From: Hyphomicrobiales bacterium
Lineage (GTDB): Bacteria; Pseudomonadota; Alphaproteobacteria; Rhodospirillales; JACKKN01
Reading direction: 5' to 3'
Length of the DNA stretch: 64,000 nucleotides
NCBI GenBank assembly: GCA_024236415.1
Contig: JACKKN010000013.1
Span: 65,159 to 129,158 of the forward strand
Shown: in pieces, positions 18,040 to 26,802 of the stretch
Position numbering within the stretch: the stretch's first letter is position 1
Layout of the letters: the number at the start of each line of letters is the position of its first letter
Made by a program: the position numbers and the translations under genes
Notes under the pieces: generated by a model
Told to the model about the DNA's origin: nothing
Databases searched by the model: none
The model's input: only the letters and a program-made list of their open reading frames with translations

Positions 18040-19110
18040 CTACTTCAGCTTGCCGGTCTCCTTGTAGTGCATGGTCAGGTCGACCCAATCCTTGCCGCCG
18101 CCCACCAGCTTGTAAAGCTCGGGCCAGGCGCCGCGGGCGCGCTTCTGCCACTCGTCGGCGTCCTTCAGCTCGCAGAAGGTGACGCCGTGCTGTTCCTTCA
18201 GGGCCTTGCGCACCTCGGCGCCCACGTCCTTGACCCACTGGGCGTGGAACACGTCGGTCTCGTCCAGGGACTTCATGATCACGTCCTGGTCGGCCTTGGA
18301 CAGGCCGGCGAACCAGTCGTTGTTGGCGATCACCACGCCGGCCATGGGCAGGTAGCTGGCCTCGGTGATGTACTTGATGTGCTCGTAGAAGCCCATCTTC
18401 AGGATCACGTCGGTGGGGCTGTCGAAGGCGTCGACCACGCCCTGGGCCACGGCGCCGTAGGTCTCGCCCCAGGCGATGGGATAGGTCGACACGCCCCAGG
18501 ACTTCCACATGGCGGTCATCACCGGGTTCTTGGGGGCGCGGACCTTCAGGCCCTTCAGGTCGGCCAGGGTGCTGATGCACTTGCTCTTGGCGAACAGGCT
18601 GCGGAACGAGTTGGTGTAGCCGCCGACCACCCGCAGGGAGCCCGATTCGGCCATCACCCGCCGGTTCAGCTCGTCACGGTAGGAGCCGGCCCGCAACAGG
18701 CCCCCCTTGCCGGTCAGGTCGTCGACGCCGTTGTTCAGGTAGGGCAGCACCAGCACGTTCAGGGACGGCGCCAGCTGGGCCACGTTGTTCGAGGTGATGC
18801 CGGCCATCTGCACCACGCCCAGCTGCACCTTCTGCGCCGTGGCCTGCTCGGACCCCATGACGCCGCCGTCCAGGACGTCGACCTGGATCTCGCCGTTGGA
18901 GTTCTTGGCCACCTGGTCGGCGAAGTGGTGGGCATAGATGCCGAAGGCCTGGTCGGCCGGGCAGCAGTGGGCGTACTTGAGCGTCAGCCGCGGCTCGGCG
19001 AAGGCGCCGTTGGCGAAGGCGGACGCGGCCGCGATCACGGCCAGGGCGAACAGCAGGGTCAGTCGGGGTAGCTGGCGGGGTAGCTGGCGGGATAGCTGTC
19101 TGGGCAACAT
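18040..19110 (-). CDS. dctP: TRAP transporter substrate-binding protein, DctP family
   Basis: The 356-residue periplasmic protein has a signal peptide (hydrophobic core LTLLFALAVIAAASAFA, cleavage near residue 38). The DctP fold is shown by the PRLTLKYAHCCPADQAFG start, the LKGLKVRAPKNPVMTAMWKSWG region holding the conserved substrate-carboxylate Arg, and GAVAQGVVDAFDSPTDVI. Its extreme N-terminus repeats RQL-P/S three times because of a 12-base tandem repeat, so the start may be one of several. It lies 87 bases after the SMP-30 gene, so it may be cotranscribed or have its own promoter. The ligand cannot be told from sequence. Confidence 0.93.
   Translation of the reverse strand: MLPRQLSRQLPRQLPRLTLLFALAVIAAASAFANGAFAEPRLTLKYAHCCPADQAFGIYAHHFADQVAKNSNGEIQVDVLDGGVMGSEQATAQKVQLGVVQMAGITSNNVAQLAPSLNVLVLPYLNNGVDDLTGKGGLLRAGSYRDELNRRVMAESGSLRVVGGYTNSFRSLFAKSKCISTLADLKGLKVRAPKNPVMTAMWKSWGVSTYPIAWGETYGAVAQGVVDAFDSPTDVILKMGFYEHIKYITEASYLPMAGVVIANNDWFAGLSKADQDVIMKSLDETDVFHAQWVKDVGAEVRKALKEQHGVTFCELKDADEWQKRARGAWPELYKLVGGGKDWVDLTMHYKETGKLK
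19067..19102. repeat. 12-base tandem repeat in the dctP signal-peptide n-region
   Basis: Two exact copies of GGTAGCTGGCGG (19067-19078 and 19079-19090) and one diverged copy (19091-19102) encode repeated Arg-Gln-Leu-Pro/Ser just after the start codon. The unit is a multiple of three, so copy changes would keep the frame. Confidence 0.8.
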
Positions 19111-19197
19111 TGTTTCCTCCTTGTGCTCGATCCAGGTGTGTCGGAAGGACGGTGTTGTTGATTGCCTTCGTCCATCCGGGTTGCGTCGCGTGCCGCC

Positions 19198-20070
19198 CTA
19201 GCCCAGGAACGCGGGTTCGGGGAGGCCCGTGGCGCCGGTGCCGGTGATGGCGAACAGGCTGCCGGCCAACGGTTCCTCCCCGATCTCGTCCGCCCCCAGG
19301 GCGAAGGTGGCGGTGGTGACGTACAGGGTGTCCAGCCCGGGGTCGCCGAAGCTGCACATGGTGGGGTGGCGCACCGGCAGTCCGATGCGGCGCAGCAGGC
19401 GGCCAGCGGGGTCGAAGCAGGCCACGGCGCCGCCGGCGAACAGGGCGCACCAGTAGTTGCCGTCGCGGTCCACCGTGGCGCCGTCGATGCGGCCCTCCAG
19501 GCCCGCCGGGTCGACGAACCGGCGGCGGTTGGAGATGGCGCCGGTGGCGGTGTCGACGTCGTAGGCGTAATAGGCTTCGACCCGGCTGTCGGAGAAATAC
19601 ATGGTGGCGCCGTCGGGGCTCCAGGCGATGCCGTTGGAGACGGTGAAGCCGGTGTCCATGCGGTGCCAGGCCAGGTCCGGGTCCAGGCGGTACAGCGAGG
19701 CGTTGGCGGCGGCGAAGCCCTCGTTCATGGAGCCGCACCAGAACCGGCCCTGGCGGTCGCACTTGCCGTCGTTCAGGCGGGTGTCCGGCAGGTCCGGCTC
19801 GGGGTCGCCGATGGGTGTGACCACGCCCTTGTCCAGGTCGACGAAGTGGAACCCGCTGCGCAGGCCCGCCACCAGGCCGCCCTTGCGGCGCAGGGCGATG
19901 GAGCCGATGCGGTCCGGCATCTCCCAGGCGCGGCGGTGGCCGGTGGCCGGATCCAGGGCGTGGATGCGCCGGCCCAGGCTGTCGATCCACAGCAGGCGCC
20001 GCTCGCGGTGGTCCCACAGGGGCGATTCCCCCAGGGTGTCGGGATTCTGCAGGACGCAGACGATCTCCAT
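19198..20070 (-). CDS. SMP-30/gluconolactonase/LRE family lactonase
   Basis: The 290-residue protein is a six-bladed beta-propeller of the SMP-30/gluconolactonase family. Motifs include LGESPLWDHRERRLLWIDSLG, LNDGKCDRQGRFWCGSMNEG, FTVSNGIAWSPDGATMYFSDS and GATVDRDGNYWCALFAGG. They supply the metal-binding Glu, Asn and Asp residues: the ESPLW Glu, the SNG Asn and a late Asp. Such enzymes hydrolyse sugar or other lactones to acids. The ATG at 20070 shares one base with the TGA of the upstream epimerase gene (TGATG); a GTG at 20073 is an alternative start. The context suggests processing of a lactone made by the upstream dehydrogenase. Confidence 0.92.
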   Translation of the reverse strand: MEIVCVLQNPDTLGESPLWDHRERRLLWIDSLGRRIHALDPATGHRRAWEMPDRIGSIALRRKGGLVAGLRSGFHFVDLDKGVVTPIGDPEPDLPDTRLNDGKCDRQGRFWCGSMNEGFAAANASLYRLDPDLAWHRMDTGFTVSNGIAWSPDGATMYFSDSRVEAYYAYDVDTATGAISNRRRFVDPAGLEGRIDGATVDRDGNYWCALFAGGAVACFDPAGRLLRRIGLPVRHPTMCSFGDPGLDTLYVTTATFALGADEIGEEPLAGSLFAITGTGATGLPEPAFLG

Positions 20071-20996
20071 CACCGCGCCCCCGCCGCCAGCTCGCGGAAC
20101 CGGCGCAGGGTGTCGGCCACGCCGTCGGCCAGCGAGGTCGCCGGCCAGTCGCCGATCACCCCCTTCAGGGGCCCGTTGTCGAATCCGTCGCTGGGCGACA
20201 CCCGCTGCCTGTCCGACGGCGTGATGGCGGCGCCGGGCACCTGGCCGCGGATGGTGGCGATCAGCTCGTCGGTGGTGCTGGTCTCGGTGGTCAGGTCCGA
20301 CACCAGGGCGCCCTGCCAGCGGGCCTCGGTGCAGCGGCGGAAGATCTCGGCCACCTCGCCGGCGTACTGCAGGCAGCTTCGGGTCGAAAACGGCATGGCG
20401 TAGGGTTCGCCCAGGGCGGCGGCGCGGATGGCCTTGGTGATGGCCGCGGTCTCGCCGTCGTCGCGGCCGACGCCATAGACGATGAACGGGCGCAGGCCCA
20501 GGGACGGGATGCCGTGCTCCTCCCAGTAGATGCGGGCGATCTCCTCGTCGGTCTTCTTGAACACGCCGTACAGGTTGGCGGGCGCGTTGGCCGGGCCGCG
20601 CGGCTTGGCGGCCGCCGAGCTGGTGTAGATGATGCGGTCCACGCCCGCGTCCTTGGCCGCCTCGAACACGTTGATGTGGCCGATCACGTTGACCTGGGCG
20701 CAGGCCACCGGGTTGGCCCGGCAGGCGGGGATCTGCAGCGCCGCCAGGTGGACGATGGCCGACGGCGCGGCGTCGGCGACGACGGCACGCAGGGCGTCGC
20801 CGTCGGTGACGTCACACACCCGCCAGTCCACCGCCGCCAGTTCGGCCGCGGGCAGCACCTGGTCCAGGCGCCGGGTGTCGCGCACCAGGTCGGTAGCGAC
20901 CACGGCGTGGCCGGCGCGCACCAGGGCGGCGATGGTCCACGAGCCCAGGAACCCCGTGGCGCCGGTGATCAGGACCGGTCCGCCGTCGCCGCTCAT
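20070..20996 (-). CDS. NAD-dependent epimerase/dehydratase (extended SDR)
   Basis: The 308-residue protein has the extended SDR dinucleotide-binding motif GATGFLG at residues 12-18, an acidic residue after the second strand (TDLVRD), and the catalytic YGVFK (Tyr143, Lys147) with upstream SS at 126-127. It resembles sugar-nucleotide epimerase/dehydratases and uronate or erythronate dehydrogenases. Placed between transporter genes and a lactonase, a sugar-acid dehydrogenase role is plausible but not proven. Its ATG overlaps the tctA stop by four bases (ATGA), and its own stop touches the SMP-30 start, so translation is coupled. Confidence 0.9.
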   Translation of the reverse strand: MSGDGGPVLITGATGFLGSWTIAALVRAGHAVVATDLVRDTRRLDQVLPAAELAAVDWRVCDVTDGDALRAVVADAAPSAIVHLAALQIPACRANPVACAQVNVIGHINVFEAAKDAGVDRIIYTSSAAAKPRGPANAPANLYGVFKKTDEEIARIYWEEHGIPSLGLRPFIVYGVGRDDGETAAITKAIRAAALGEPYAMPFSTRSCLQYAGEVAEIFRRCTEARWQGALVSDLTTETSTTDELIATIRGQVPGAAITPSDRQRVSPSDGFDNGPLKGVIGDWPATSLADGVADTLRRFRELAAGAR

Positions 20997-22501
20997 TCCA
21001 GGTTCCCCTCGTCCAGGGTGGCGCCCTTTCCCCGGCCCAGCAGGCGGCGGACCAGGGGCCAGACCAGGATGGCGAAGGTCAGCACGAACAGGGTCAGCGA
21101 GATGGGCCGTTGGAAGAAGGCCAGGAAGTCGCCGCGCGTGATCAGCAGGCCCTGGCGCAGGGAGTTCTCGATCATCTGGCTCAGCACCATGCCGATCACC
21201 ATGGGCGCCAGCGGGAACCCGTTCTTGCGCAGCAGGAAGCCGCCGATGCCGGCGACGAAGGCGGTGATCAGGTCGATGGGATTGCCGCGCACGCCGTAGG
21301 CGCCGATCAGCGAGATCACCACCACCGTGGTCATCAGCAGGGGTTCCGGCACGCGCAGCACCCGGGTGAACGCCTGGGCGCCGATGGCGCCGACGATGAA
21401 CATGGCCACGTTGACGGCGACCAGGATGAAGAAGATGGCGTACACCAGGTCCAGGTGCTCGCTGAACAGGCGCGGGCCGGGGGTCAGGCCGTGCACGATG
21501 AAGGTGCCCAGCATGACCGCGGTCACCGGGTCGCCGGGGATGCCCAGGGCCAGGGTCGGCACCATGGCGCTGCCGGTGACGGCGTTGTTGGCGCTTTCGG
21601 CCGAGATGATGCCGTCGGGCTCGCCGGTGCCCAGCTTGTCACGGTTGCGCGAACTGCGCTTGGCCTCGGAATAGCTGATGAAGGCGGCGGTGGCGGCGCC
21701 GGTGCCCGGCAGGGCGCCGACGAAGGACCCGATCAGGCAGGACTTCAACAGGATGCCCAGGCGCCCGCGCCAGTCGGTCAGCCGCGGCAGGCGGATTCCC
21801 ACCTTGTAGGCGATGCTCTCCTTGACGACATGGGATTCCGAGGCACGGACGAACATCTCGGACAGGGCGAACAGGCCGACGATGGCGGGAATCAGCGAGA
21901 TGCCGGCGGTCATCTCGAAGTTGTCGAAGGTGAACCGCATGTCGCCGGTCACCTGGTCGACCCCCACGGTGGCCAGGAACAGCCCGATCACCCCCGACAG
22001 CAGGCCCTTGGCCATGGCGCCGCGCGACACGTTGGCGATGCAGATCAGGGCGAACACGCCCAGGGCGAAGTACTCGATGACCGTGAAGTTCAGCGAGAAG
22101 GCCGCCAGTTGCGGCGCCGCCAGCACCAGCACGCCGACCGAGAACAGCCCGCCGATGGTGGACGCCGTGGTGGCCCAGCCGATGGCCAGGCCGGCGTCGC
22201 CGCGCTGTGCCATGGGGAAGCCGTCCAGCGCCGTGGCCGCGGCCTGGGGCGTGCCCGGGGTGTTGATGACGATGGCCGAGATAGAGCCGCCGTAGACCGA
22301 GCCGCAGTAGATGCCCAGCATCAGCGCCAGGGCCGGGATCTGCGGCATGGTGAAGGTGAAGGGCAGCACCATGGTGATGCCGATCACCGAGCCCAGGCCC
22401 GGCAGCACGCCGACCACGACCCCCAAAACCGTGCCGACCACGATGGCCGCCAGGGTCGGCAGGGTGAGGATATGTTCCAGTCCGAGGGCGAGGGTATCCA
22501 T
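20993..22501 (-). CDS. tctA: Tripartite tricarboxylate transporter large permease, TctA family
   Basis: The 502-residue, roughly 12-helix permease has the TctA hallmark GVVVGVLPGLGSVIG near the N-terminus, YGGSISAIVINTPGTPQAAAT, and the repeated GALPGTGAATAAFISY plus LGIPGDPVTAVMLG in the second half. The ATG at 22501 gives the family length; the frame is open further upstream but that part lacks membrane character. TctA is the transport subunit of TTT systems and works with TctB and the binding protein TctC. It lies 23 bases after tctB and overlaps the next gene by four bases. Confidence 0.95.
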   Translation of the reverse strand: MDTLALGLEHILTLPTLAAIVVGTVLGVVVGVLPGLGSVIGITMVLPFTFTMPQIPALALMLGIYCGSVYGGSISAIVINTPGTPQAAATALDGFPMAQRGDAGLAIGWATTASTIGGLFSVGVLVLAAPQLAAFSLNFTVIEYFALGVFALICIANVSRGAMAKGLLSGVIGLFLATVGVDQVTGDMRFTFDNFEMTAGISLIPAIVGLFALSEMFVRASESHVVKESIAYKVGIRLPRLTDWRGRLGILLKSCLIGSFVGALPGTGAATAAFISYSEAKRSSRNRDKLGTGEPDGIISAESANNAVTGSAMVPTLALGIPGDPVTAVMLGTFIVHGLTPGPRLFSEHLDLVYAIFFILVAVNVAMFIVGAIGAQAFTRVLRVPEPLLMTTVVVISLIGAYGVRGNPIDLITAFVAGIGGFLLRKNGFPLAPMVIGMVLSQMIENSLRQGLLITRGDFLAFFQRPISLTLFVLTFAILVWPLVRRLLGRGKGATLDEGNLE

Positions 22502-22524
22502 GGCGGGCGTGACCGGACCTTGAC

Positions 22525-22986
22525 CTAGAAGGAATCGAACCAGGGGGACGACGGCAGGATGATCAGGAACACCTTCTGGAACACGTACCAGACCCCCACC
22601 GGATACAGGGCCGTCACCAACACGATGGCGACGGCGTTGCGGTAGCCCAGCAGCCACGGCAGCACGAACACGTAGGCGACCGTCGAGATCAGGAACCCGG
22701 CCGCGGTGATGCCCCAGATGTACAGCCCGGTAACCGCCAGGGTGGCGCCGACCAGCAGCGCCTGGTGGCGGGTGATGGCGCGCGGCGCCTCGAACCGGCC
22801 CTCGACCAGCACCACCGCCGACAGCACGAACATGAAGCCCAGCAGGATGCGCGGGAAGAACACCGGCCCCCGCCCGGCGGTCAGGATCGACACGTCATAG
22901 GCGGGATCGAAGGTGTGGTAGAACAGGAAGGCCGTCACCAGCAGGGTGACGCCTCCGACGACCGTGGTCCAGGACACGCGCGCCAT
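22525..22986 (-). CDS. tctB: Tripartite tricarboxylate transporter small permease, TctB family
   Basis: The 153-residue protein has four predicted helices. It has the TctB pattern of an opening helix, the periplasmic segment ILTAGRGPVFFPRILLGFMF, and two or more later helices (LLVGATLAVTGLYIWGITAAG; VFVLPWLLGYRNAVAIVLVT). TctB is the small membrane subunit of TTT transporters. Flanked by tctC (61 bases away) and tctA in standard order. Confidence 0.92.
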   Translation of the reverse strand: MARVSWTTVVGGVTLLVTAFLFYHTFDPAYDVSILTAGRGPVFFPRILLGFMFVLSAVVLVEGRFEAPRAITRHQALLVGATLAVTGLYIWGITAAGFLISTVAYVFVLPWLLGYRNAVAIVLVTALYPVGVWYVFQKVFLIILPSSPWFDSF

Positions 22987-23047
22987 GTTCCGCCTCCCGC
23001 GGGCGGACGGGGCCTGGCCCCGGCCGCGACCGCGAACGGGCCCTTGC

Positions 23048-24007
23048 CTAGTTCTTCTTCAGGCCGGCCTTGCGCAGCAGCTTCTCGTTCTTGGCGAATT
23101 CGCTCATCACGAAGGCCTTGAAGTCGTCGCCGCCCAGGTAGGTGACGGGCATGCGCAGCTGGGCCATGCGCTCGGAGAACGCGGCCGACTTCATGCCCGC
23201 CTCGCAGGCCTTTTCCAGCTTGGCGCGGGCGTCGGCGGGGATGCCCTTGGGCGCCACCAGGCCGCCCCAGATGGGGAAGTTCAGGTCGATGCCCTGGTCC
23301 TTGGCCGTGGGCAGGTCCTTGGCCGTGTCGACCCGGTGGTCCATCAGCATGGCGATGGACTTCACCTGGTCGCCGTTCTTGGTCAGGAACGAGATGTGGG
23401 CCACGAACATGTCCACGGTGCCGTCCAGCATGGCCTTGAAGGTGGGCGCACTGCCCTTGAACGGGATGAACTGGAAGTCGATGCCGGCCGCCTCGGCCAG
23501 GCCCAGCCCGGCGACGTGGGGAATCGAGCCCACGGCCTGGATGCCGTAGTTCAGCTTGCCCGGATTGGCCTTGGCGAAGGCGATCATGTCGGCCAGGTTG
23601 TTGAACTTGGAATCCTTGCGCACCACCAGCGACGAGGGCGCGGAATAGGCCTGGCAGATGTAGTCGAAGGAATCGGGGGCGTAGGGCAGCTTGCGCAGGT
23701 GCGGCTGCGTCGTCATGGGGCCCACCGGCATCATGCCGATGGTGTAGCCGTCGGCCTTGGCGCGGGCGGTTTCGGCGGCGCCGATGGTGCCGCCGGCACC
23801 GGCGGTGTTCTTGACCACGATGTCGCCGCCCAGGGCCTGGGCCATGGGGCCGGCCAGGGTGCGGGTGGTGATGTCGGTGCCGCCGCCGGCCTTGAACGGC
23901 ACGATGATGGTGACCGGCTTGTCGGGGAACGCCTGGGCACCGGCAACGCCAAGGGCCAGAACCAGGGCCCCGGCCAGGGCCGGCACGGAATATCGCGAGC
24001 CTCGCAT
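23048..24007 (-). CDS. tctC: Tripartite tricarboxylate transporter substrate-binding protein, TctC/Bug family
   Basis: The 319-residue periplasmic protein has a signal peptide (GALVLALGVAGAQA-FP). The mature start FPDKPVTIIVPFKAGGGTDITTR is the family signature, followed by VVKNTAGAGGTIGAAETARAKADGYT and the later APKGIPADARAKLEKA. Bug proteins bind carboxylates through two water-bridged beta-strand loops. It is the first gene of the minus-strand operon, and two IclR-type palindromes lie about 100-135 bases upstream. The substrate is not determined by sequence. Confidence 0.95.
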   Translation of the reverse strand: MRGSRYSVPALAGALVLALGVAGAQAFPDKPVTIIVPFKAGGGTDITTRTLAGPMAQALGGDIVVKNTAGAGGTIGAAETARAKADGYTIGMMPVGPMTTQPHLRKLPYAPDSFDYICQAYSAPSSLVVRKDSKFNNLADMIAFAKANPGKLNYGIQAVGSIPHVAGLGLAEAAGIDFQFIPFKGSAPTFKAMLDGTVDMFVAHISFLTKNGDQVKSIAMLMDHRVDTAKDLPTAKDQGIDLNFPIWGGLVAPKGIPADARAKLEKACEAGMKSAAFSERMAQLRMPVTYLGGDDFKAFVMSEFAKNEKLLRKAGLKKN

Positions 24008-24105
24008 GTCTTGTCCTCCTCCCGATTGTTTGTGGTCCCGGTCATGGTCGCCGGGGATCCGAATCCGGTGGCCGTTCATGCCACGGCCGACACCATACCG
24101 ATTCC

Positions 24106-24143
24106 GAAATTCAATTTCAAAAACAAAATTGAAATTCAATTCC
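24106..24143. promoter_or_regulatory. Paired IclR-type operator palindromes in the divergent tctC/phyH promoter region
   Basis: GAAATTCAATTTC (24106-24118) is a perfect palindrome around a central C. GAAATTCAATTCC (24131-24143) is a near copy, 25 bases centre to centre. They lie in the only AT-rich part of the 192-base gap between divergent genes. A related box lies upstream of the IclR gene at 28432. Operator function is inference. Confidence 0.6.
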
Positions 24144-24199
24144 AAAAAATATAACTTGATCCCGCGCCATAATCCATAAGGCCTGGGAGGGCCGCCAAG

Positions 24200-25024
24200 A
24201 TGACCCGCAAGACCCTTTTGTCCGACGCCGAAATCGCCCAGTACCACGACGAGGGCCTGGTGATCCCCGACTACCGCCTGCCCGACGACGTGCTGGCCGG
24301 CCTGGGCCGGGCCGTGGACCGGCTGATCCGCGACCACCCCGACGTCCGGCCCGAGCAACTGTCGGGCCCGCACAACCCCTTCGGCCAGTCGGCCAGGCTG
24401 CTGGGCAACCACGACTTCCTGGGCTTCTGCCAGTTCCCCGAGATCCTGGACATGGTCGAGCAGCTGATCGGCCCCGACATCATCCTGTGGGGCAGCATGC
24501 TGTTCGCCAAGCCGCCCAAGGACGGCAAGGCCGTGCCCTGGCACCAGGACGGCCAGTACTGGCCCATCGAGCCGCTGGCCACCGTCACCGTGCGCGTCGC
24601 CATCGACGGCTCGGACCCCGAGAACGGCTGCATGCGCTACATCCCCGGCTCGCACCGGGACAAGAACCTGGGCCGCCACGAGGTCGCCGACCGCGAGGAT
24701 TTCGCCATCAAGCAGTCCATGCCCGACATCGACGAATCCGTCGCCCGCGACGTGGTGCTGGAACCGGGGCAGATCTCGCTGCACGACGTCTATACGATCC
24801 ACGGCTCGAACCACAACCGCTCGGGCAAGCGGCGCGCCGACTACGCCATCCGCTATATGCCGGCCACGTCCCTGTACGACCGGCGCGAGGACCATCCGGC
24901 CACGGCCTATGCCCGCGTGGTGTCGCCGACCATGAACTATCCCCTGCGCCCCATCTGGCTGGTCCGCGGCCAGGACCGGGCCGGCAACGATTTCCAGGTC
25001 GGCCACGGCGCCAGCGCCGCCTGA
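24200..25024 (+). CDS. Phytanoyl-CoA dioxygenase (PhyH) family Fe(II)/2-oxoglutarate oxygenase
   Basis: The 274-residue enzyme is preceded by a GGGAGG box. It has the iron-binding HxD in WHQDGQYW (His115, Asp117), the distal His in DVYTIHGSNHNRSGKRR (His201) and the 2-oxoglutarate-binding Arg about ten residues later. The RYIPGSH segment is typical of PhyH-like proteins. The family hydroxylates diverse small molecules, often at the alpha carbon of acids. It is the first gene of the plus-strand half of the divergent cluster, so it is probably controlled by the palindromes upstream. The substrate is unknown. Confidence 0.92.
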   Translation: MTRKTLLSDAEIAQYHDEGLVIPDYRLPDDVLAGLGRAVDRLIRDHPDVRPEQLSGPHNPFGQSARLLGNHDFLGFCQFPEILDMVEQLIGPDIILWGSMLFAKPPKDGKAVPWHQDGQYWPIEPLATVTVRVAIDGSDPENGCMRYIPGSHRDKNLGRHEVADREDFAIKQSMPDIDESVARDVVLEPGQISLHDVYTIHGSNHNRSGKRRADYAIRYMPATSLYDRREDHPATAYARVVSPTMNYPLRPIWLVRGQDRAGNDFQVGHGASAA

Positions 25025-25042
25025 CCGACCCCTCCCCCCCCT

Positions 25043-25070
25043 CGGGCGCCCGTGACGGGCGCCCGCCTTT
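25043..25070 (+). terminator. Rho-independent terminator after the PhyH gene
   Basis: GGGCGCCCG (25043-25051), loop TGA, and CGGGCGCCC (25055-25063) form a perfect 9-base-pair stem, followed by GCC and TTTT. It lies between the PhyH gene and the ThDP-enzyme gene, so the latter may be reached by partial read-through. Confidence 0.65.
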
Positions 25071-25110
25071 TCGCCACCACCGCCACACCAAGAAACGCAA
25101 GAGGACTCGC

Positions 25111-26802
25111 ATGCCCAAGACCAATGAACTCGTGGTCGACACCCTGATCGAGGCCGGCGTCAACCGGGCCTTCACCCTGCCCGGCCTGGGCGTCACCTGG
25201 TCGCTGCCGGCGTTCTACGACCGCCGCGACGAATTCGACGTGGTGCTGACCCGCAACGAGTGGATCGCATCCATCATGGCCCAGGTCACGGGCCGCCTGA
25301 CCGGGCGCCCGGCGGTGCTGATGGGCCAAGGGCCCTGGCTGACCACCATCGGCGCCATCGGCGTCCTGGAGGCCCACTTCGCCGGCTCGCCCATGGTGGT
25401 GCTGACCGAAACCTCGGACTACGACGGCTATGGCCAGCAGGGCGTGTACCAGACCATGACCGGCGACTACGGCGGCGCCGACGCCATGGCCTCGCTGAAG
25501 CCGATCACCAAGTACTGCACCTACGCCACCACCCCGGCCGAGGCCGTGTTCGGCGTGCAGATGGCGGTCAAGCACGCCTCCCTGCCGCGCACCGGGCCGG
25601 CGGCGGTGATCATGAAGACCTCGATCATCCGCCAGGAGGTGGAGATGCCCACCAAGCCGGTGCTGTACGGTTCGCAGGGCTACCTGGCCTACACCCCGGC
25701 GCGCCCCGACCGCGACGCCGTGGCCCGCCTGGCGGCCCTGCTGGACGGCGCCAAGCGGCCGGTGTTCATCGCCGGCAACGGGGTCCTGGCCGCCAACATG
25801 GGGGCCCAGCTGCAGGCCCTGGCCGAAAGCGCCGGGGTCGCCGTGGCCACCAGCTACAACGCCAAGGGCGTGATCGCCGAAACCTCGGACGTGGCCGTGG
25901 GCATGTTGGGCACCTGGGGCGTCGCCACCGCCAACCGGGCGGTGGCCGAGGCCGACCTGGTGGTCATGCTGGGCGCCAGCATGGGCCCCGATTACACCCG
26001 CTTCCGCGACCCCGGCCTGATCCGCCCCGGCGACCAGACCCTGGTGCAGGTGGACGTGGACCCGCGCAACGCCGGTTGGGTCTACCCGGTCGACCTGGCC
26101 ATCACCGGCGACATGGCCGACGTGGTCCCCATGCTGGCCGAAATCGGCCTGTCCGCCGCCGGCCGCGAGGAGCGCCTGGCCGCGGTCCGCGCCGTCAAGG
26201 AGCGCACCCGGTACAACGAGCTGCCCGACCTGCCGGCGGCCCAGGGCACGGTGCACCACGCCGACCTGGTGCGCGCGGTGCAGGACTTCCTGGGCCCCGA
26301 CGACATGCTGGCCCTGGACGCCGGCTCCAACCGCATCTGGTCCACCTTCGGCCTGCGCATGCCCTATCCGCAGCAGCTGCTGGTGCCCGGCGGCACCGGG
26401 GTCATGGGCTGGGGCGGGCCGGCGGCGGCGGCGGCCAAGCTGGTCCACCCCGACAAGCGGGTCACCTGCATTTCCGGCGACGGCGGCTTCATGATGACCC
26501 TGCAGGTCATCACCACCTGCGTGCAGCAGGGCCTGTCGGTGGTGTACCTGGTGGACAACAACTCGGGCCTGGGCATGGTGCGCGACAACCTGGGCGAAAA
26601 GCGCATCGGCGTCGATTTCGCCGACATCGATTTCGCCACCGTGGCCGAGGGCATGGGCGGCAAGGGCCTGCGGGTCTACCACCGCGACGAGATCCGCGAC
26701 GCCATCGAGGAGGGCCACCGCATGGGTGGCCCGGTGGTGATCGACGTCAAGGTCGATCCCGAGGCCAGCCACCACCAGGCGGTCGACAATGCGCCGCTTT
26801 GA
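25111..26802 (+). CDS. Thiamine pyrophosphate-dependent enzyme, acetolactate synthase-like
   Basis: The 563-residue protein has three domains of the ThDP decarboxylase/carboligase superfamily: an N-terminal Pyr domain with the activating Glu in LTRNEWIASIMAQ, a central domain (RPVFIAGNGVLAANM), and a C-terminal PP domain whose Mg-ThDP motif runs from GDGGFMMTLQ to YLVDNN. The ATG at 25111 was chosen for the full Pyr domain. Relatives include acetolactate synthase, benzoylformate decarboxylase, sulfoacetaldehyde acetyltransferase and 2-hydroxyacyl-CoA lyase. It overlaps the following SDR gene by 14 bases. Pairing with a PhyH-type hydroxylase makes a 2-hydroxyacid or 2-hydroxyacyl lyase possible, but the substrate is unproven. 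Confidence 0.9.
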   Translation: MPKTNELVVDTLIEAGVNRAFTLPGLGVTWSLPAFYDRRDEFDVVLTRNEWIASIMAQVTGRLTGRPAVLMGQGPWLTTIGAIGVLEAHFAGSPMVVLTETSDYDGYGQQGVYQTMTGDYGGADAMASLKPITKYCTYATTPAEAVFGVQMAVKHASLPRTGPAAVIMKTSIIRQEVEMPTKPVLYGSQGYLAYTPARPDRDAVARLAALLDGAKRPVFIAGNGVLAANMGAQLQALAESAGVAVATSYNAKGVIAETSDVAVGMLGTWGVATANRAVAEADLVVMLGASMGPDYTRFRDPGLIRPGDQTLVQVDVDPRNAGWVYPVDLAITGDMADVVPMLAEIGLSAAGREERLAAVRAVKERTRYNELPDLPAAQGTVHHADLVRAVQDFLGPDDMLALDAGSNRIWSTFGLRMPYPQQLLVPGGTGVMGWGGPAAAAAKLVHPDKRVTCISGDGGFMMTLQVITTCVQQGLSVVYLVDNNSGLGMVRDNLGEKRIGVDFADIDFATVAEGMGGKGLRVYHRDEIRDAIEEGHRMGGPVVIDVKVDPEASHHQAVDNAPL

